NCBI RefSeq assembly: GCF_001748145.1
Contig: NZ_BCQA01000001.1
Location: 5,668,501-5,732,500, forward strand
Direction: 5' to 3'
DNA from: Bosea sp. BIWAKO-01
GTDB taxonomy: Bacteria > Pseudomonadota > Alphaproteobacteria > Rhizobiales > Beijerinckiaceae
Length of the DNA: 64,000 bases
In this document: positions 28,202-37,534 of the stretch, one piece after another
Position numbering within the stretch: position 1 is the first letter of the stretch
Layout of the letters: every line of letters begins with the position of its first letter
The notes under the pieces: model-generated
Database searches by the model: none
What the model was told of the DNA's origin: nothing
What the model saw: the letters and a program-made list of their open reading frames with translations, nothing else
Translations under genes and position numbers: made by a program

Positions 28202-29269
28202 TCAGTGGCTCGCGCCGGATCGGGCCACCTGCCGGCCGAGCTCCGCCAGCAGTCCTGCGCGCTGTGCGACATCGGCGGCATTGGCGTCGCTGGCATTGCC
28301 GAGCACGGAGCGGGCCATCACACCGTGCAGGATCGCCGACAGCCGGAAGAAGGACAGCGCCAGGAAGATGTGCCAGTCCGGGAGCGAGGCGCGGCCGCTC
28401 GCCCGGCAGTAATGCGCGATCACGTCCTCTTCGCGGGGGATGCCCAGCTCCTTGAAATCGAGCCCCGATAGCCCCCGTCCGCCCGCGACGGTCGGAGCGA
28501 TGTGATAGGGCATGCAGTAATAGGCGAGATCGCTGAGCGGATGGCCGAGCGTGGACAGCTCCCAGTCGAGCACCGCCGCCACCTGCGGGCCATCGCGGCG
28601 GTAGCAGAGATTGCCGATCCGGTAGTCGCCATGCACGATCGTGGTTTCATCCGCCACGCCGCAATGCTCGCGCAGCCAATCGGCGAGCCAGGTCAGGTCA
28701 GCGATCTCGCCAGCCTCCGACGAAGCACGATACTGCTTCGTCCAACGGTCGACCTGACGCGCGACATAGCCGCCGGGCGGACCATAATCGCCGAGCCCGA
28801 CGTCCTCGGGAACCACCGCGTGCAGCGCCGCCAGGGTATCGACGGCGGCGAAATTGAGCGAAGCGCGGTCGTCACGCGGCAGGTCGGGAAGCGCCAGGCT
28901 GTCGTACTGACGCCCGTCGACGAAATCCATGACGTAAAAGGCTGTCCCGATCACCTCGGCGTCTTCGCAAAGCGCCAGAGCCTGGGGAACCGCAACCGCG
29001 GTCTCCGCCAGCGCCCTGATGATCCGGAACTCGCGCTCGACCTGATGCGCCTTCGGCAGCAGCTTTCCGGGGGGCTTCTTGCGCAGAACGCAGCGTCGGT
29101 CCCGCGTGGAGATCAGGAATGTCGGATTGGATTGCCCGCCCTGGAACTGACGCACGGAAATTGGGCCCCCGAAACCGGGGACATGGACCTCCAGCCAGCG
29201 AGCCAGTGACAGCTCATCGAACCGGTGGTTCTCGATCACTTCGACGAGTGTCGCGACGGGAGCTGTCAT
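28202..29269 (-). CDS. APH-like phosphotransferase, ACAD10/LvaA-type (355 aa)
   Basis: Aminoglycoside-phosphotransferase/choline-kinase fold: GGQSNPTFLI nucleotide loop, the lysine in VLRKKPPGKLL, catalytic HGDYRIGNL and the metal-binding DWELSTLGHPLSDLAY. In ACAD10/ACAD11 and in the levulinate enzyme LvaA such kinases phosphorylate 4-hydroxyacyl-CoA so that a partner dehydrogenase can eliminate phosphate. The same operon holds an ACAD11-type dehydrogenase and SDRs, so that function is favoured over antibiotic resistance. ATG 29269 is used, 8 bp from the upstream gene; the frame continues upstream, but only as a shadow of the neighbouring SDR. Confidence 0.85.
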   Translation of the reverse strand: MTAPVATLVEVIENHRFDELSLARWLEVHVPGFGGPISVRQFQGGQSNPTFLISTRDRRCVLRKKPPGKLLPKAHQVEREFRIIRALAETAVAVPQALALCEDAEVIGTAFYVMDFVDGRQYDSLALPDLPRDDRASLNFAAVDTLAALHAVVPEDVGLGDYGPPGGYVARQVDRWTKQYRASSEAGEIADLTWLADWLREHCGVADETTIVHGDYRIGNLCYRRDGPQVAAVLDWELSTLGHPLSDLAYYCMPYHIAPTVAGGRGLSGLDFKELGIPREEDVIAHYCRASGRASLPDWHIFLALSFFRLSAILHGVMARSVLGNASDANAADVAQRAGLLAELGRQVARSGASH

Positions 29270-29277
29270 CACACGCC

Positions 29278-30042
29278 TCAGCTGATGGTTTCGCCGCCAT
29301 CGGCGACGATGACCTGGCCGGTGATGTAGGCGGATGCCGGGCTGGCCAGGAAATGCACGATGCCGGCGATGTCCTCGACCTCGCCGAAGCGGCGCAAGGG
29401 AGTGCGCTGCTCCATCTGCGCGCGCCGTTCGGGCGATTCCACCAGTTCGCGAGCGAAGTCGGTGCGCACGATGCCGGGCGCGATGGCGTTGACCCGGATT
29501 CCCCTCGGGCCCCATTCCACGGCGAGATTGCGCGCCAGGGCGGCCTCCGCGGCCTTGGACATGCCGTAGGCGCCGATCACCCCCGTGCCGCGGAGGCCTG
29601 CGATCGAGGACATCATGATGACGGCGCCGCCACCACGCTCGGCCATCTGTGGAAGGACGAGATTGCTGAGCCAGATCGCACTCTGCACGTTGACCGACAT
29701 GATCTTGGTGAAGGCCTCGTCCGGCAGGCTCGACAAGGGCCCGTAGACCGGATTGATCGCCGCGTTGCAGACCAGGATGTCGATCCCGCCCCAGAGCTCC
29801 AGGACGTGGTCGACGAGCCCCTTCAGCTGCTCATGCGAACCGACATGGCAGGCCTTGGCAATGGCCTCGCCGCCGCTCGCCCGGATTTCCGCGGCCACGG
29901 CGTCGCAGGCGTCCTGCTTTCGGCTGGACACCACGACCCGGGCACCGCTGCGCGCGAGCTGCTGCGCCGTCGCCTTGCCGATCCCGCGGGACGAGCCCGT
30001 GATCAGGGCGACCTTGCCTTGGACATCGAACATCGCATGCAC
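29278..30042 (-). CDS. Short-chain dehydrogenase/reductase (254 aa)
   Basis: Glycine motif TGSSRGIGKATA (about 14-25), NAAI, and a catalytic YGMSK with upstream SSIAG serine are present. It probably oxidises a hydroxyacyl-CoA in the operon, analogous to LvaD in the levulinate pathway. It is tightly spaced with genes on either side (1 bp and 8 bp). Confidence 0.92.
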   Translation of the reverse strand: MHAMFDVQGKVALITGSSRGIGKATAQQLARSGARVVVSSRKQDACDAVAAEIRASGGEAIAKACHVGSHEQLKGLVDHVLELWGGIDILVCNAAINPVYGPLSSLPDEAFTKIMSVNVQSAIWLSNLVLPQMAERGGGAVIMMSSIAGLRGTGVIGAYGMSKAAEAALARNLAVEWGPRGIRVNAIAPGIVRTDFARELVESPERRAQMEQRTPLRRFGEVEDIAGIVHFLASPASAYITGQVIVADGGETIS

Positions 30043-30043
30043 C

Positions 30044-31249
30044 TCAGTTGCGGTAGGTCTTCAATTCCATGCGGGCGATGCTGTCGCGATGAACCTCGTC
30101 TGGACCATCGGCGAAGCGCAGGCTGCGGGACTTGACCCAGGCGGCGGCGAGGAAATGGTCCTGAGAGACGCCGGCCGCGCCATGGATCTGGATAGCGCGA
30201 TCGATGACGTCGCAGGCCATGTTCGGCACGACGACCTTGATCATCGCGATCTCGCGACGAGCAGCCTTGTTGCCGACCGTGTCCATCATATGCGCGGCCT
30301 TCAGGACGAGCAGCCGCGCCGCCTCGATCTCGCAGCGCGAGCGTGCGATCTGATCACGGACGACGCCCTGATCCGCCAGCAGCTTGCCAAAAGCCGTCCG
30401 AGACAGCGCACGGCGGCAGGCTGCCTCCAGCGCCCGTTCGGCCAGGCCGATCGAACGCATGCAGTGATGGATGCGGCCAGGCCCGAGCCGCCCTTGTGCG
30501 ATCTCGAAGCCACGCCCTTCGCCAAGCAGCATGTTGGTCGCCGGCACACGGACATTCTCGAAAGTGATCTCGGCATGGCCATGCGGCGCATGATCATAGC
30601 CGTAGACCGTCAGCGCCCGTTCCACGGTGACTCCGGGCGTGTCGAGCGGCACCAGGATCATCGACTGCTGTTGATGCTTCGCAGCGTCCGGATTGCTCCG
30701 GCCCATGACGATGGCAATCTTGCAGTGATCGCTGAGCGCACCGGAACTCCACCATTTGCGCCCGTTGATGACGTATTCGTCGCCGTCGCGGCGGATCTCG
30801 GTTTGAATATTGGTGGCGTCCGAGGAGGCGACGTCCGGTTCGGTCATCGAGAAGCAGGAGCGGATCGCCCCGTCGAGAAGCGGCTCGAGCCAATCCCGCT
30901 TCTGGGCTTCCGTGCCATAGAGAACCAGGGTTTCCATGTTTCCGGTGTCGGGCGCCGAGCAATTGAAGATCTCGGGCGCGATGGCGGAACGGCCCATCAC
31001 CTCGCAGAAATGGGCATAGTCCAGGTTGTTGAGCCCTGCCCCGTAGCGCGTGTCGGGCAGAAACAGATTCCACAGTCCTTCGGCACGGGCGCGCTGCTGC
31101 AACTCGCCGATGATCCGGGGTGTGCCCCACCGTGACGGCAGGGCGGCGTGCTGGCGCTCAAAAACCTCCTCGTTCGGGTAGACGTGCTCGTCCATGAAGC
31201 GCTGCAAGGCCGCCAGACGCGGCTTGTGGATGTCCCTGAGCTCAAACAT
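30044..31249 (-). CDS. ACAD11/LvaC-type acyl-CoA dehydrogenase (401 aa)
   Basis: Acyl-CoA dehydrogenase fold with the FAD/substrate loop [15 protein letters not shown] and the C-terminal [19 protein letters not shown], a signature shared with the ACAD10/ACAD11 branch in place of the YEGT motif of ordinary dehydrogenases. With the adjacent APH-type kinase this suggests the phosphate-elimination step on 4-phosphoacyl-CoA. ATG 31249 (MFELRDIH) is preferred, overlapping the thioesterase end; ATG 31264 adds five residues. Confidence 0.9.
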   Translation of the reverse strand: MFELRDIHKPRLAALQRFMDEHVYPNEEVFERQHAALPSRWGTPRIIGELQQRARAEGLWNLFLPDTRYGAGLNNLDYAHFCEVMGRSAIAPEIFNCSAPDTGNMETLVLYGTEAQKRDWLEPLLDGAIRSCFSMTEPDVASSDATNIQTEIRRDGDEYVINGRKWWSSGALSDHCKIAIVMGRSNPDAAKHQQQSMILVPLDTPGVTVERALTVYGYDHAPHGHAEITFENVRVPATNMLLGEGRGFEIAQGRLGPGRIHHCMRSIGLAERALEAACRRALSRTAFGKLLADQGVVRDQIARSRCEIEAARLLVLKAAHMMDTVGNKAARREIAMIKVVVPNMACDVIDRAIQIHGAAGVSQDHFLAAAWVKSRSLRFADGPDEVHRDSIARMELKTYRN

Positions 31250-31682
31250 CTGCTTTTTCCGCATGCTGGATGGATGGATTGGGCTGACTTCCCGGCCGCC
31301 ACCGGAACGTGCCGATGCCGTGGGCGACACGCTCGCCTTCGCTGTCGAAGACATGGGCCTCGGCGGTGAAGCTCGACTTGCCGGCCGAGATCGTCCGTCC
31401 CTCGACCGATAGCCACCCGGCACGGACCGGGCGGGTGAATTGCGTGGTCAGCGAAATGGTGATGGCGAAACGTGGCGCCTGCCCCTCTTCGGCGTGCAGG
31501 CCAGACGCGCAGGCGGCGAAGTCGATCATCGTGCAGAGCACGCCGCCATGGACGTAGCCCATGCGATTGAGATGTTCCGGGCCGATCTGAAGTCCGCCCT
31601 TGACGTGACCGACCGCCGATTCCTGGAGGTCGAGCCCGAGCAGGCCAAAGACGCCGATATCGGCATAGCTCGTGGCGCTCAC
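31242..31682 (-). CDS. PaaI-family hotdog thioesterase (146 aa)
   Basis: It shows the PaaI-type hotdog signature [20 protein letters not shown], a domain of normal length, and a following strand with the catalytic-region pattern [22 protein letters not shown]. It hydrolyses acyl-CoA esters, often of aromatic or dead-end intermediates, freeing CoA. The start overlaps the oxidoreductase stop by 4 bp, and its end overlaps the start of the dehydrogenase. Confidence 0.9.
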   Translation of the reverse strand: MSATSYADIGVFGLLGLDLQESAVGHVKGGLQIGPEHLNRMGYVHGGVLCTMIDFAACASGLHAEEGQAPRFAITISLTTQFTRPVRAGWLSVEGRTISAGKSSFTAEAHVFDSEGERVAHGIGTFRWRPGSQPNPSIQHAEKADV

Positions 31683-32668
31683 GACAGGGCCCGGCCGGTC
31701 GTGAGGACGATCTTGCCGATGGCGCTGCGGGCCGCGAGCAGCTGAAGCGCCTCGACCGTATCCGCAAGATCAAGGGTGCGGCTGATCAGAGGCTTCAGCT
31801 TGCCCTCTTCGAACCAGGTGAAGAGCTGGCTGAAATTATCCTTGTTGGCCTGGCGGTTGCGCGCGGCGAACGTCCCGAAAAAGACACCCACAAGCGCGCA
31901 GCCCTTGAGCAGCAGAAGGTTCGCGGGAATGCGCGGAATGGTGCCCGCGGCGAAACCGACGACGAGGACGCGTCCCTCCCACGCCGTGACGCGCACAGCC
32001 TGCTCCAGAAAATCCCCACCGACCGGATCGTAGACCACGTCGACGCCCTTGTCGGCCGTGAGTTCCTTGACGCGGTCCCGAAGCGATTCCGTTGCGTAGT
32101 TGATCAGGTGATCCGCGCCGGCAGCGCGCGCTACCTCCAGCTTTTCCGCACTGCTTGCGGCAGCAATAACGGTTGCGCCCATCGCCTTGCCGATTTCGAC
32201 GGCGGCCAGGCCGACACCACCGCTTGCACCGAGGACGAGGAGCGTTTCACCGGGCAGCAGCTGCGCCCGCTGTTTGAGAGCGTGCATGCTCGTGCCGTAG
32301 GTCATCGAAAAGCCGGCGGCCGTGACGGGATCCATGCTGGCCGGACGCCGCATCAACCGCGCCGCGCTGACCACAGATTCCTCGGCGAACGCACCCACGC
32401 CAACCATGCCGACGACCGGCATGCCGACTTCTAGATGCGTAACGCCATCTCCAACCGATTGCACGATGCCGGCGATCTCGGTGCCGGGCGTGAAGGGCAG
32501 CGGTGGTTTGACCTGGTATTTTCCCTCGACCATCAGCGTGTCGGGGAAATTGACCCCTGCAGCCTCGATGGCGACGCGCACCTCGCCCGGCCCTGGCTCG
32601 CCCAACTCCTTCGCTTCGACGACGAGATCTTCCAGCGGCCCAAACGCCTTGCAGATGACTGCGCGCAT
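31679..32668 (-). CDS. Zinc-free MDR oxidoreductase (quinone/enoyl reductase-like, 329 aa)
   Basis: The NADPH-binding domain carries LVLGASGGVGLAAVEIGKAMGA (read as GASGGVG at about 149-155); no zinc cysteine pattern is visible. The N-terminal GroES-like domain contains GVNFPDTLMVEGKY. Likely an NADPH:quinone oxidoreductase or enoyl-CoA/ketone reductase in the catabolic operon. It starts 81 bp after the upstream dehydrogenase ends. Confidence 0.9.
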   Translation of the reverse strand: MRAVICKAFGPLEDLVVEAKELGEPGPGEVRVAIEAAGVNFPDTLMVEGKYQVKPPLPFTPGTEIAGIVQSVGDGVTHLEVGMPVVGMVGVGAFAEESVVSAARLMRRPASMDPVTAAGFSMTYGTSMHALKQRAQLLPGETLLVLGASGGVGLAAVEIGKAMGATVIAAASSAEKLEVARAAGADHLINYATESLRDRVKELTADKGVDVVYDPVGGDFLEQAVRVTAWEGRVLVVGFAAGTIPRIPANLLLLKGCALVGVFFGTFAARNRQANKDNFSQLFTWFEEGKLKPLISRTLDLADTVEALQLLAARSAIGKIVLTTGRALS

Positions 32669-32749
32669 TTTTCTCTCCCTATGGTCGGATTCGAGGGTGC
32701 CGCCGAAAACCGCGGTCGGACGACCCGGCAGGCGGCGCTCGCAGATGAA

Positions 32750-33925
32750 TCAGGCGGCAGCGCCGGCCCGGCGGGCGTCGCGGATCATGTTCCTGGCGAT
32801 GACGAGTTGCTGGATCTGGGTCGTGCCCTCGTAGATCCGGAACAGGCGCACATCCCGGTAGAACCGCTCGATCCCCGCATCGGCGACGTATCCGGCTCCG
32901 CCATGGATCTGGACAGCCTTGTCCGCGACACGCCCCACCATCTCGGAGGCAAACATCTTGGCGCAGGCTGCTTCGGTGGCGATGCCGTGGCCGGCATCGC
33001 GCCGACGCGCGGTCTCCTCGACCATGCAGCGCGCGGCAAAGCTCTCCGCCTTCATGTCGGCCAGCATGGCCTGCACCAACTGGAACTCGGCGATCGGCTT
33101 GCCGAACTGGTGCCGCTCCATGGCGTAGGCGAGACTGTCGGCGATCAAACGCTCGGCGACGCCGACGCAGACGCCGGCAATGGTCAGGCGGCCGCGATCG
33201 AGCACCTTCATGGCGGTCACGAAGCCCTTGCCCTCATAGTCAGGGCCGCCAAGGATCGCGCTCTTCGGCACACGGACATTGTCGAAGATCACGTCGCAGG
33301 TATGGGCGCCCTGCTGCCCCATCTTCTTGTCGGTTCGTCCCAGCGTGATGCCGGGCCGATCGGCATCGACCAGAAACGCCGAGATACCCGAAGCCGTTTT
33401 GCTGTCGGGGTCGGTGCGCGCAAAGACCGTGAAGAGACCGGCGACCGGGGCGTTGGTGATGAAGCGCTTTGTGCCGTTAATGACGAAATCATCGCCATCG
33501 CGACGGGCCGAACTGCGCAGCGACCCTGCATCGGAGCCTGCCTCCGGCTCGGTCAGGCAGAAGGAGCCGACGAGCTCCCCGCTCGCCATTTGAGGCAGGT
33601 AATGGCTCTTCTGCTGCTCCGTGCCGTCGATGATGATGCCTTGCGAACCGATGCCGTTATTGGTGCCGATCATCGAGCGGAAGGCCGGAGAGGTTCCGCC
33701 AAGCAGGAACGAGACCTGGACCTCTTCCGAAAGCGTGAGTTCGAGGCCGCCATAGGCCTCCGGAATCGCCATGCCGAACAGCCCCAGCTCACGCATCTGC
33801 GCAATGATTCCGGCAGGCACCTGATCGTTCTGCGAGACGAGCGCCTCGCTCGGCCTCAGCTTTTCGCGGACGAAGCGCTCGACCGTGTCGAGCAGCTGGC
33901 GGAACACATCAGGGTCGAGCGCCAT
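32750..33925 (-). CDS. Acyl-CoA dehydrogenase (391 aa)
   Basis: Typical acyl-CoA dehydrogenase: FCLTEPEAGSDAGSLRS (FAD contact), QIHGGAGYV, and the catalytic glutamate in RIYEGTTQIQ near residue 366. It introduces an alpha-beta double bond into an acyl-CoA, with electrons going to ETF. It is the first gene of the operon. An IclR-type palindrome lies within 30 bp upstream of its start codon, so tight regulation by the divergent IclR is likely. Confidence 0.93.
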   Translation of the reverse strand: MALDPDVFRQLLDTVERFVREKLRPSEALVSQNDQVPAGIIAQMRELGLFGMAIPEAYGGLELTLSEEVQVSFLLGGTSPAFRSMIGTNNGIGSQGIIIDGTEQQKSHYLPQMASGELVGSFCLTEPEAGSDAGSLRSSARRDGDDFVINGTKRFITNAPVAGLFTVFARTDPDSKTASGISAFLVDADRPGITLGRTDKKMGQQGAHTCDVIFDNVRVPKSAILGGPDYEGKGFVTAMKVLDRGRLTIAGVCVGVAERLIADSLAYAMERHQFGKPIAEFQLVQAMLADMKAESFAARCMVEETARRRDAGHGIATEAACAKMFASEMVGRVADKAVQIHGGAGYVADAGIERFYRDVRLFRIYEGTTQIQQLVIARNMIRDARRAGAAA

Positions 33926-33927
33926 CT

Positions 33928-33955
33928 AATTCCATTCCTCGGAATTTAATTCCAT
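33928..33955. promoter_or_regulatory. Candidate IclR operator at the start of the acyl-CoA operon
   Basis: ATTCC-TC-GGAAT at 33934-33945 is a perfect short palindrome, flanked by direct repeats AATTCCAT at 33928-33935 and 33948-33955. It sits 3-30 bp before the dehydrogenase start in a 145-bp gap divergent from an IclR gene, a position suited to steric repression. Confidence 0.55.
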
Positions 33956-34070
33956 TATTGAGTTTTCTCGCATATGGTCTATCTGACCGTCAAGCCGGCT
34001 GGGGCGGTTGGACCGCTCGGGGATGTGCTTTCTTGTGTCCCGATCAGCTGGACGATGGTGACGAAGCAGC

Positions 34071-34877
34071 ATGCGAAAGCGCGAGACGCCGGTGGGCGCC
34101 GCCCTCCCGGGCGAGACCGAGGACCAGGACCCCCGCTTCGTTACGGCGCTGGCGCGCGGCCTGAATGTGCTGCGGTCTTTCAAGCGCGGGGATCGCGCCC
34201 TCGGCAATCAGGAGCTTGCCGACCGGACCGGGTTGGCGAAGTCGACGATTTCACGGCTGACCTACACGTTGAGCAAGCTGGGCTATCTCGAGTACTCGCC
34301 GATGAGCGGTCAGTACTCGCTCTCGGCCGCAGCCCTGGCGCTCGGCTTCTCGGCGCTTGGCAACCTGGCCATCCGGGACGTCGCACGGCCGCTGATGCAG
34401 GAACTGGCCGACCGCGTCGGCGCCTCGGTCGCACTTGGCGCAGCCGACCAGCGCACGATGATCTATATCGAGGAATGCCGCGGTTCGAGCCCGCTCCATC
34501 TCGGTATCGAGATCGGCTCGCATATCAGGATGGCGACCTCGGCGATGGGGCGCGCCTATCTCGCAAGCCTGGATCCGGCGACCCGATCACGCATCGTCGA
34601 TGTGCTCTGCGACCACGAGCTCGACGCCGAAAGCATCCGTTTCGGAATCGACACTGCCGTCAGCGAATACGCCGCTCATGGCTACGTTCGCTCGGTGGGG
34701 GAATGGAAGCAGGAGATCAATTCGGTTGGCGTGCCAATCCTCCTGCACGGCTCGCGCCCCTTCGCGCTGAACTGCGGGGGATCGGCACTCTCGTTGCCAA
34801 AGGAGAAGCTGGACGAGGTCGGAGCCCAGTTGCAGGACGTCGCCCGCCGGATCCGCCAGGCACTGGGCAGCGACTGA
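34071..34877 (+). CDS. IclR-family transcriptional regulator (268 aa)
   Basis: Winged-helix N-domain (about 22-90: ALARGLNVLRSF, GLAKSTISRLTYTLSKLGYL) and an IclR effector domain (about 100-265: the GASVALGAAD segment, late SVGVPILLHG). Divergent from the acyl-CoA operon at 33925, with a palindrome in between, so it is its likely regulator. It is a paralogue of 19279-20058 with the same domain layout. Confidence 0.92.
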   Translation: MRKRETPVGAALPGETEDQDPRFVTALARGLNVLRSFKRGDRALGNQELADRTGLAKSTISRLTYTLSKLGYLEYSPMSGQYSLSAAALALGFSALGNLAIRDVARPLMQELADRVGASVALGAADQRTMIYIEECRGSSPLHLGIEIGSHIRMATSAMGRAYLASLDPATRSRIVDVLCDHELDAESIRFGIDTAVSEYAAHGYVRSVGEWKQEINSVGVPILLHGSRPFALNCGGSALSLPKEKLDEVGAQLQDVARRIRQALGSD

Positions 34878-35023
34878 CCCTGCGCGATGAAGGCCATAGG
34901 GCGGGGGCCGTGCTGCCCCCCGAACCCGACCAAGACCCACCCTTGTGCGAAAAACCATCTTCACCGCGTCGACGTGGATGAAAGTCCCGCTATAGTCGGA
35001 AAAACCGAGCATTGGGGGATCGC

Positions 35024-35449
35024 ATGCCTATCGCCTCTTACGTAAGTGCCGCCATCGCCGGCCTTGTTGCTGCAACAGTCCTGGTCTCGCATGGCTCGGC
35101 GGCGGAGGGCCGGTTCGCGGCCTATCAGGGAGCCTGGCTTGCGGACGGCTCGGCCTGTGAGGACGTATTCACATCAAGCCGCAGCGGCACGGTCTTCAAG
35201 AGCCCACCCGATCTTTTCGTGGCGGCCTTCATTTTCAGCGGCGACCGCATCAGGACACCAGTTGCCACCTGTAAGATCCGGTCCGTCAAACAAGTCGGCG
35301 ATCGCGACATCCTGTCGCTCGGCTGTGTCAATTCCGTCTCCACGGCTCAGACGACCGCGATCATGGGCAAGGGAGCGGATGGCCGCCTCAAGCGCTTCTA
35401 CAGCGCGGCCGACACCAGCGGAACAAATTACAGGCTTTGCCCGAAATAG
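35024..35449 (+). CDS. Small secreted protein of unknown function (141 aa)
   Basis: A signal peptide (hydrophobic core about 8-25, cleavage near GSAAEG) is followed by about 110 residues with four cysteines (in SACEDV, VATCKI, SLGCVN and the C-terminal LCPK), consistent with two disulfides. No family is recognised. GGGGGA just upstream supports ATG 35024; a TTG at 35012 is in frame. Confidence 0.75.
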   Translation: MPIASYVSAAIAGLVAATVLVSHGSAAEGRFAAYQGAWLADGSACEDVFTSSRSGTVFKSPPDLFVAAFIFSGDRIRTPVATCKIRSVKQVGDRDILSLGCVNSVSTAQTTAIMGKGADGRLKRFYSAADTSGTNYRLCPK

Positions 35450-35712
35450 GCGGGCACCGCTTACTGATGCTCACGGCGATCCGCTGAGCTGAGCGCGTGC
35501 ATCGGTACTGGACGGTCAGCCGGCCAGCACCATGCTCGGCACAGCCAGAATCCCGATGGAATGGCGGCAGAAGCCACTCCGCACCAGCCTTGCCTTGGCT
35601 CCGCCTGATCAGAAGACGAATCAATAAACTCAGCGAAACCATTTAGCTGAAACAGAAAATTGCGCGCCTGCCGGAGCGCCGTCGTGGCGATCCGGCTGCG
35701 TTCCCCTTGCGA
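35450..35712. other. 263-bp convergent gap
   Basis: Nothing coding is seen between the secreted protein (+) and the saccharopine-dehydrogenase-like gene (-). Confidence 0.4.
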
Positions 35713-36738
35713 TCAGAACGCCAGATCGGGAGCGAGCGCCACCAGGAAGTCCCGGGCGTCGAACAGCGCGCCCGGAGCGAAGACGCCGCCCCGTGCCTTC
35801 CCGCCGTTCAGGAGCCGCTCGACAGCTTCGACCACGAGCGGCGCCGTGATGGCATAGATATCCTGGCCACGAGCGGACGCCCGCCGCACAGTCTCCCCCC
35901 GTCGGATTTCGACCTCGACGAGGAACTTTTGCGCCGAGCGCCCTGAGGCATCGGCCGCGACCGGAGCCGGCGTGGTGACGTCACGCAGATCTCGCAGCGG
36001 CGCCGTGTTCAGGTAGCTGTGAAGGTCCGACAGCTGGAGATGGCTGTCGATCAGGATCGCCTCGGTGAAGGGCAGTTCGACCATCTCCTGCGCGCCAAAG
36101 GGCTCGGCGAAGGGCCAGACGGCGTTCGGAGCCGGATCGGGCAGATGCTGCAGTCTCCCCTCCGAGATCGTCACGCGCCTCGCCGTGTTGCGTTGCCCCG
36201 TCACCCGCGTGCCCTCGGTCGGATGCCAGCTGTCCAGGGCGATCGCGACGCGGGCCTCATCGGCGTGGGGCCAGTCGCCCATCGCGGCTGTCGCCAGCAG
36301 GTCGCTCAGGCCGCCATAGAAGCCCATGGCGGGAATGACGGCGACGCCTGCCTCTTCCGCGGCCGAGGAGTAGCGCTCGAAGGTCGCCCGGGCGCTGGGC
36401 TGTTCTGCCGTCACGTCGAGATAGGGGATGCGCGCCTGCAAGGCTGCCGGGACCAGGAACTCGGCCGTGTCGAGAAACGGCCCGGCGCAGTTGATCAGCG
36501 CCGCCGCTCCGGAGAGGACGCGGGCGAGCGCTGCCGAATCCGCAAGCGCTGCAACGTCCTGCCTGACCCCGGCCGGGAAACCCGCCGCCGCCAGCTTTTC
36601 GGCATCACGCCCGATCGCAATGGCCGGGAAGCCGCGCCGCAGCAGCTCCCTGATCACGAAGCGGCCCGTATGTCCGGCGGCCCCGTAGACTGCAATGGCA
36701 GGCTTGCTGATCCCTGCCGCCTCAAACTGATCGCTCAT
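35713..36738 (-). CDS. Saccharopine dehydrogenase NADP-binding-domain protein (341 aa)
   Basis: The N-terminal Rossmann motif AVYGAAGHTGRFVIRELLRRG (glycines around residues 19-26), NCAGPF and DVTAEQ at the positions seen in saccharopine-dehydrogenase-like and trans-acting enoyl-reductase proteins. True lysine metabolism is unlikely from context. Divergent from a TetR gene with a strong double operator between them, so it is probably inducible. Confidence 0.85.
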   Translation of the reverse strand: MSDQFEAAGISKPAIAVYGAAGHTGRFVIRELLRRGFPAIAIGRDAEKLAAAGFPAGVRQDVAALADSAALARVLSGAAALINCAGPFLDTAEFLVPAALQARIPYLDVTAEQPSARATFERYSSAAEEAGVAVIPAMGFYGGLSDLLATAAMGDWPHADEARVAIALDSWHPTEGTRVTGQRNTARRVTISEGRLQHLPDPAPNAVWPFAEPFGAQEMVELPFTEAILIDSHLQLSDLHSYLNTAPLRDLRDVTTPAPVAADASGRSAQKFLVEVEIRRGETVRRASARGQDIYAITAPLVVEAVERLLNGGKARGGVFAPGALFDARDFLVALAPDLAF

Positions 36739-36750
36739 GACATCCTCCCG

Positions 36751-36794
36751 CTACAGACCTGTCTGCTTCTTTTTGGGTACAGACAGGTCTGTAG
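36751..36794. promoter_or_regulatory. Double TetR operator
   Basis: CTACAGACCTGTCTG (36751-36765) is repeated as its exact reverse complement at 36780-36794, and each half is itself a CAGAC-N2-GTCTG palindrome. The pair lies in the 106-bp gap between the divergent reductase-like and TetR genes. Confidence 0.75.
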
Positions 36795-36844
36795 CGTGTC
36801 AAGCAGCAAGCTGCTATCATCGCCTCATCACGGGAGAGCAGTGC

Positions 36845-37468
36845 ATGCGGACGGAGCCAACGAACCAACGGCCGGCCGAGGAAACGGGCCAGGTCGACAT
36901 GCGCGAGCGGCTGCTCGCGACCGCATCCGACCTGTTCTACCGCCGTGGCGTCCGCGCCGTCGGCGTCGATGTGATCATCGAGGCGGCCGGCGTCGCGAAG
37001 ACGAGCCTCTACCGGCACTTTCGCACAAAGGACGACCTCATCGCCGCGTATCTGCAGCGGGAGGACGCGGATTTCTGGGCACTCTGGGATAGTGTGGCAG
37101 CGCGCCATTCAGGCGACGGCGAAGCCGAGCTCGACGCCCATATGGGCTGGATCGGCGAGCGCGTCGGCCGGCCGCATTATCGCGGCTGCCCCCAGATCAA
37201 CGTCGCCGCGGAATTTCCGGACGAAGACCACCCTGCCCGGCTCGTGGCAAGGACGCACAAGCAGCAATTGTACGACCGCCTGCAGGGCATCACCGAGCGG
37301 CTCCGGGTCAAGCATCCCGACGTGCTTGCGACCCAACTCTCGGTGCTCATCAATGGGGCCTTCGTCAGTTCGCAGATCCTCTCCTCCTGCGATGCGACAG
37401 CGATCCTGCGGCAGATGACGCACGCCCTGATCACGGCGGCCCGGCACGCTCCGGCTCGCGCCGCGTAG
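36845..37468 (+). CDS. TetR-family transcriptional regulator (207 aa)
   Basis: HTH at about residues 20-66 (LFYRRGVRAVGVDVIIEAAG...KTSLYRHFRTKDDLI). The C-terminal ligand domain includes the GCPQINVAAEFPDEDHPA segment common in TetR proteins linked to oxidoreductases. ATG 36845 follows GGGAG; the frame upstream would run through the operator. It probably represses itself and the divergent gene at 35713-36738 through the double palindrome at 36751-36794. Confidence 0.92.
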   Translation: MRTEPTNQRPAEETGQVDMRERLLATASDLFYRRGVRAVGVDVIIEAAGVAKTSLYRHFRTKDDLIAAYLQREDADFWALWDSVAARHSGDGEAELDAHMGWIGERVGRPHYRGCPQINVAAEFPDEDHPARLVARTHKQQLYDRLQGITERLRVKHPDVLATQLSVLINGAFVSSQILSSCDATAILRQMTHALITAARHAPARAA

Positions 37469-37534
37469 CCGTAGCGCACAGCACTCTCGCTTTGGCCGGC
37501 CCCGAACGCGCCCCAACACGGGCGGTTTGGGCGA

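Noticed and set aside
28202..29269. Aminoglycoside resistance gene
   Set aside because: The fold is APH-like, but the gene is embedded in an acyl-CoA operon beside an ACAD11-type dehydrogenase; a metabolic kinase is far more likely.
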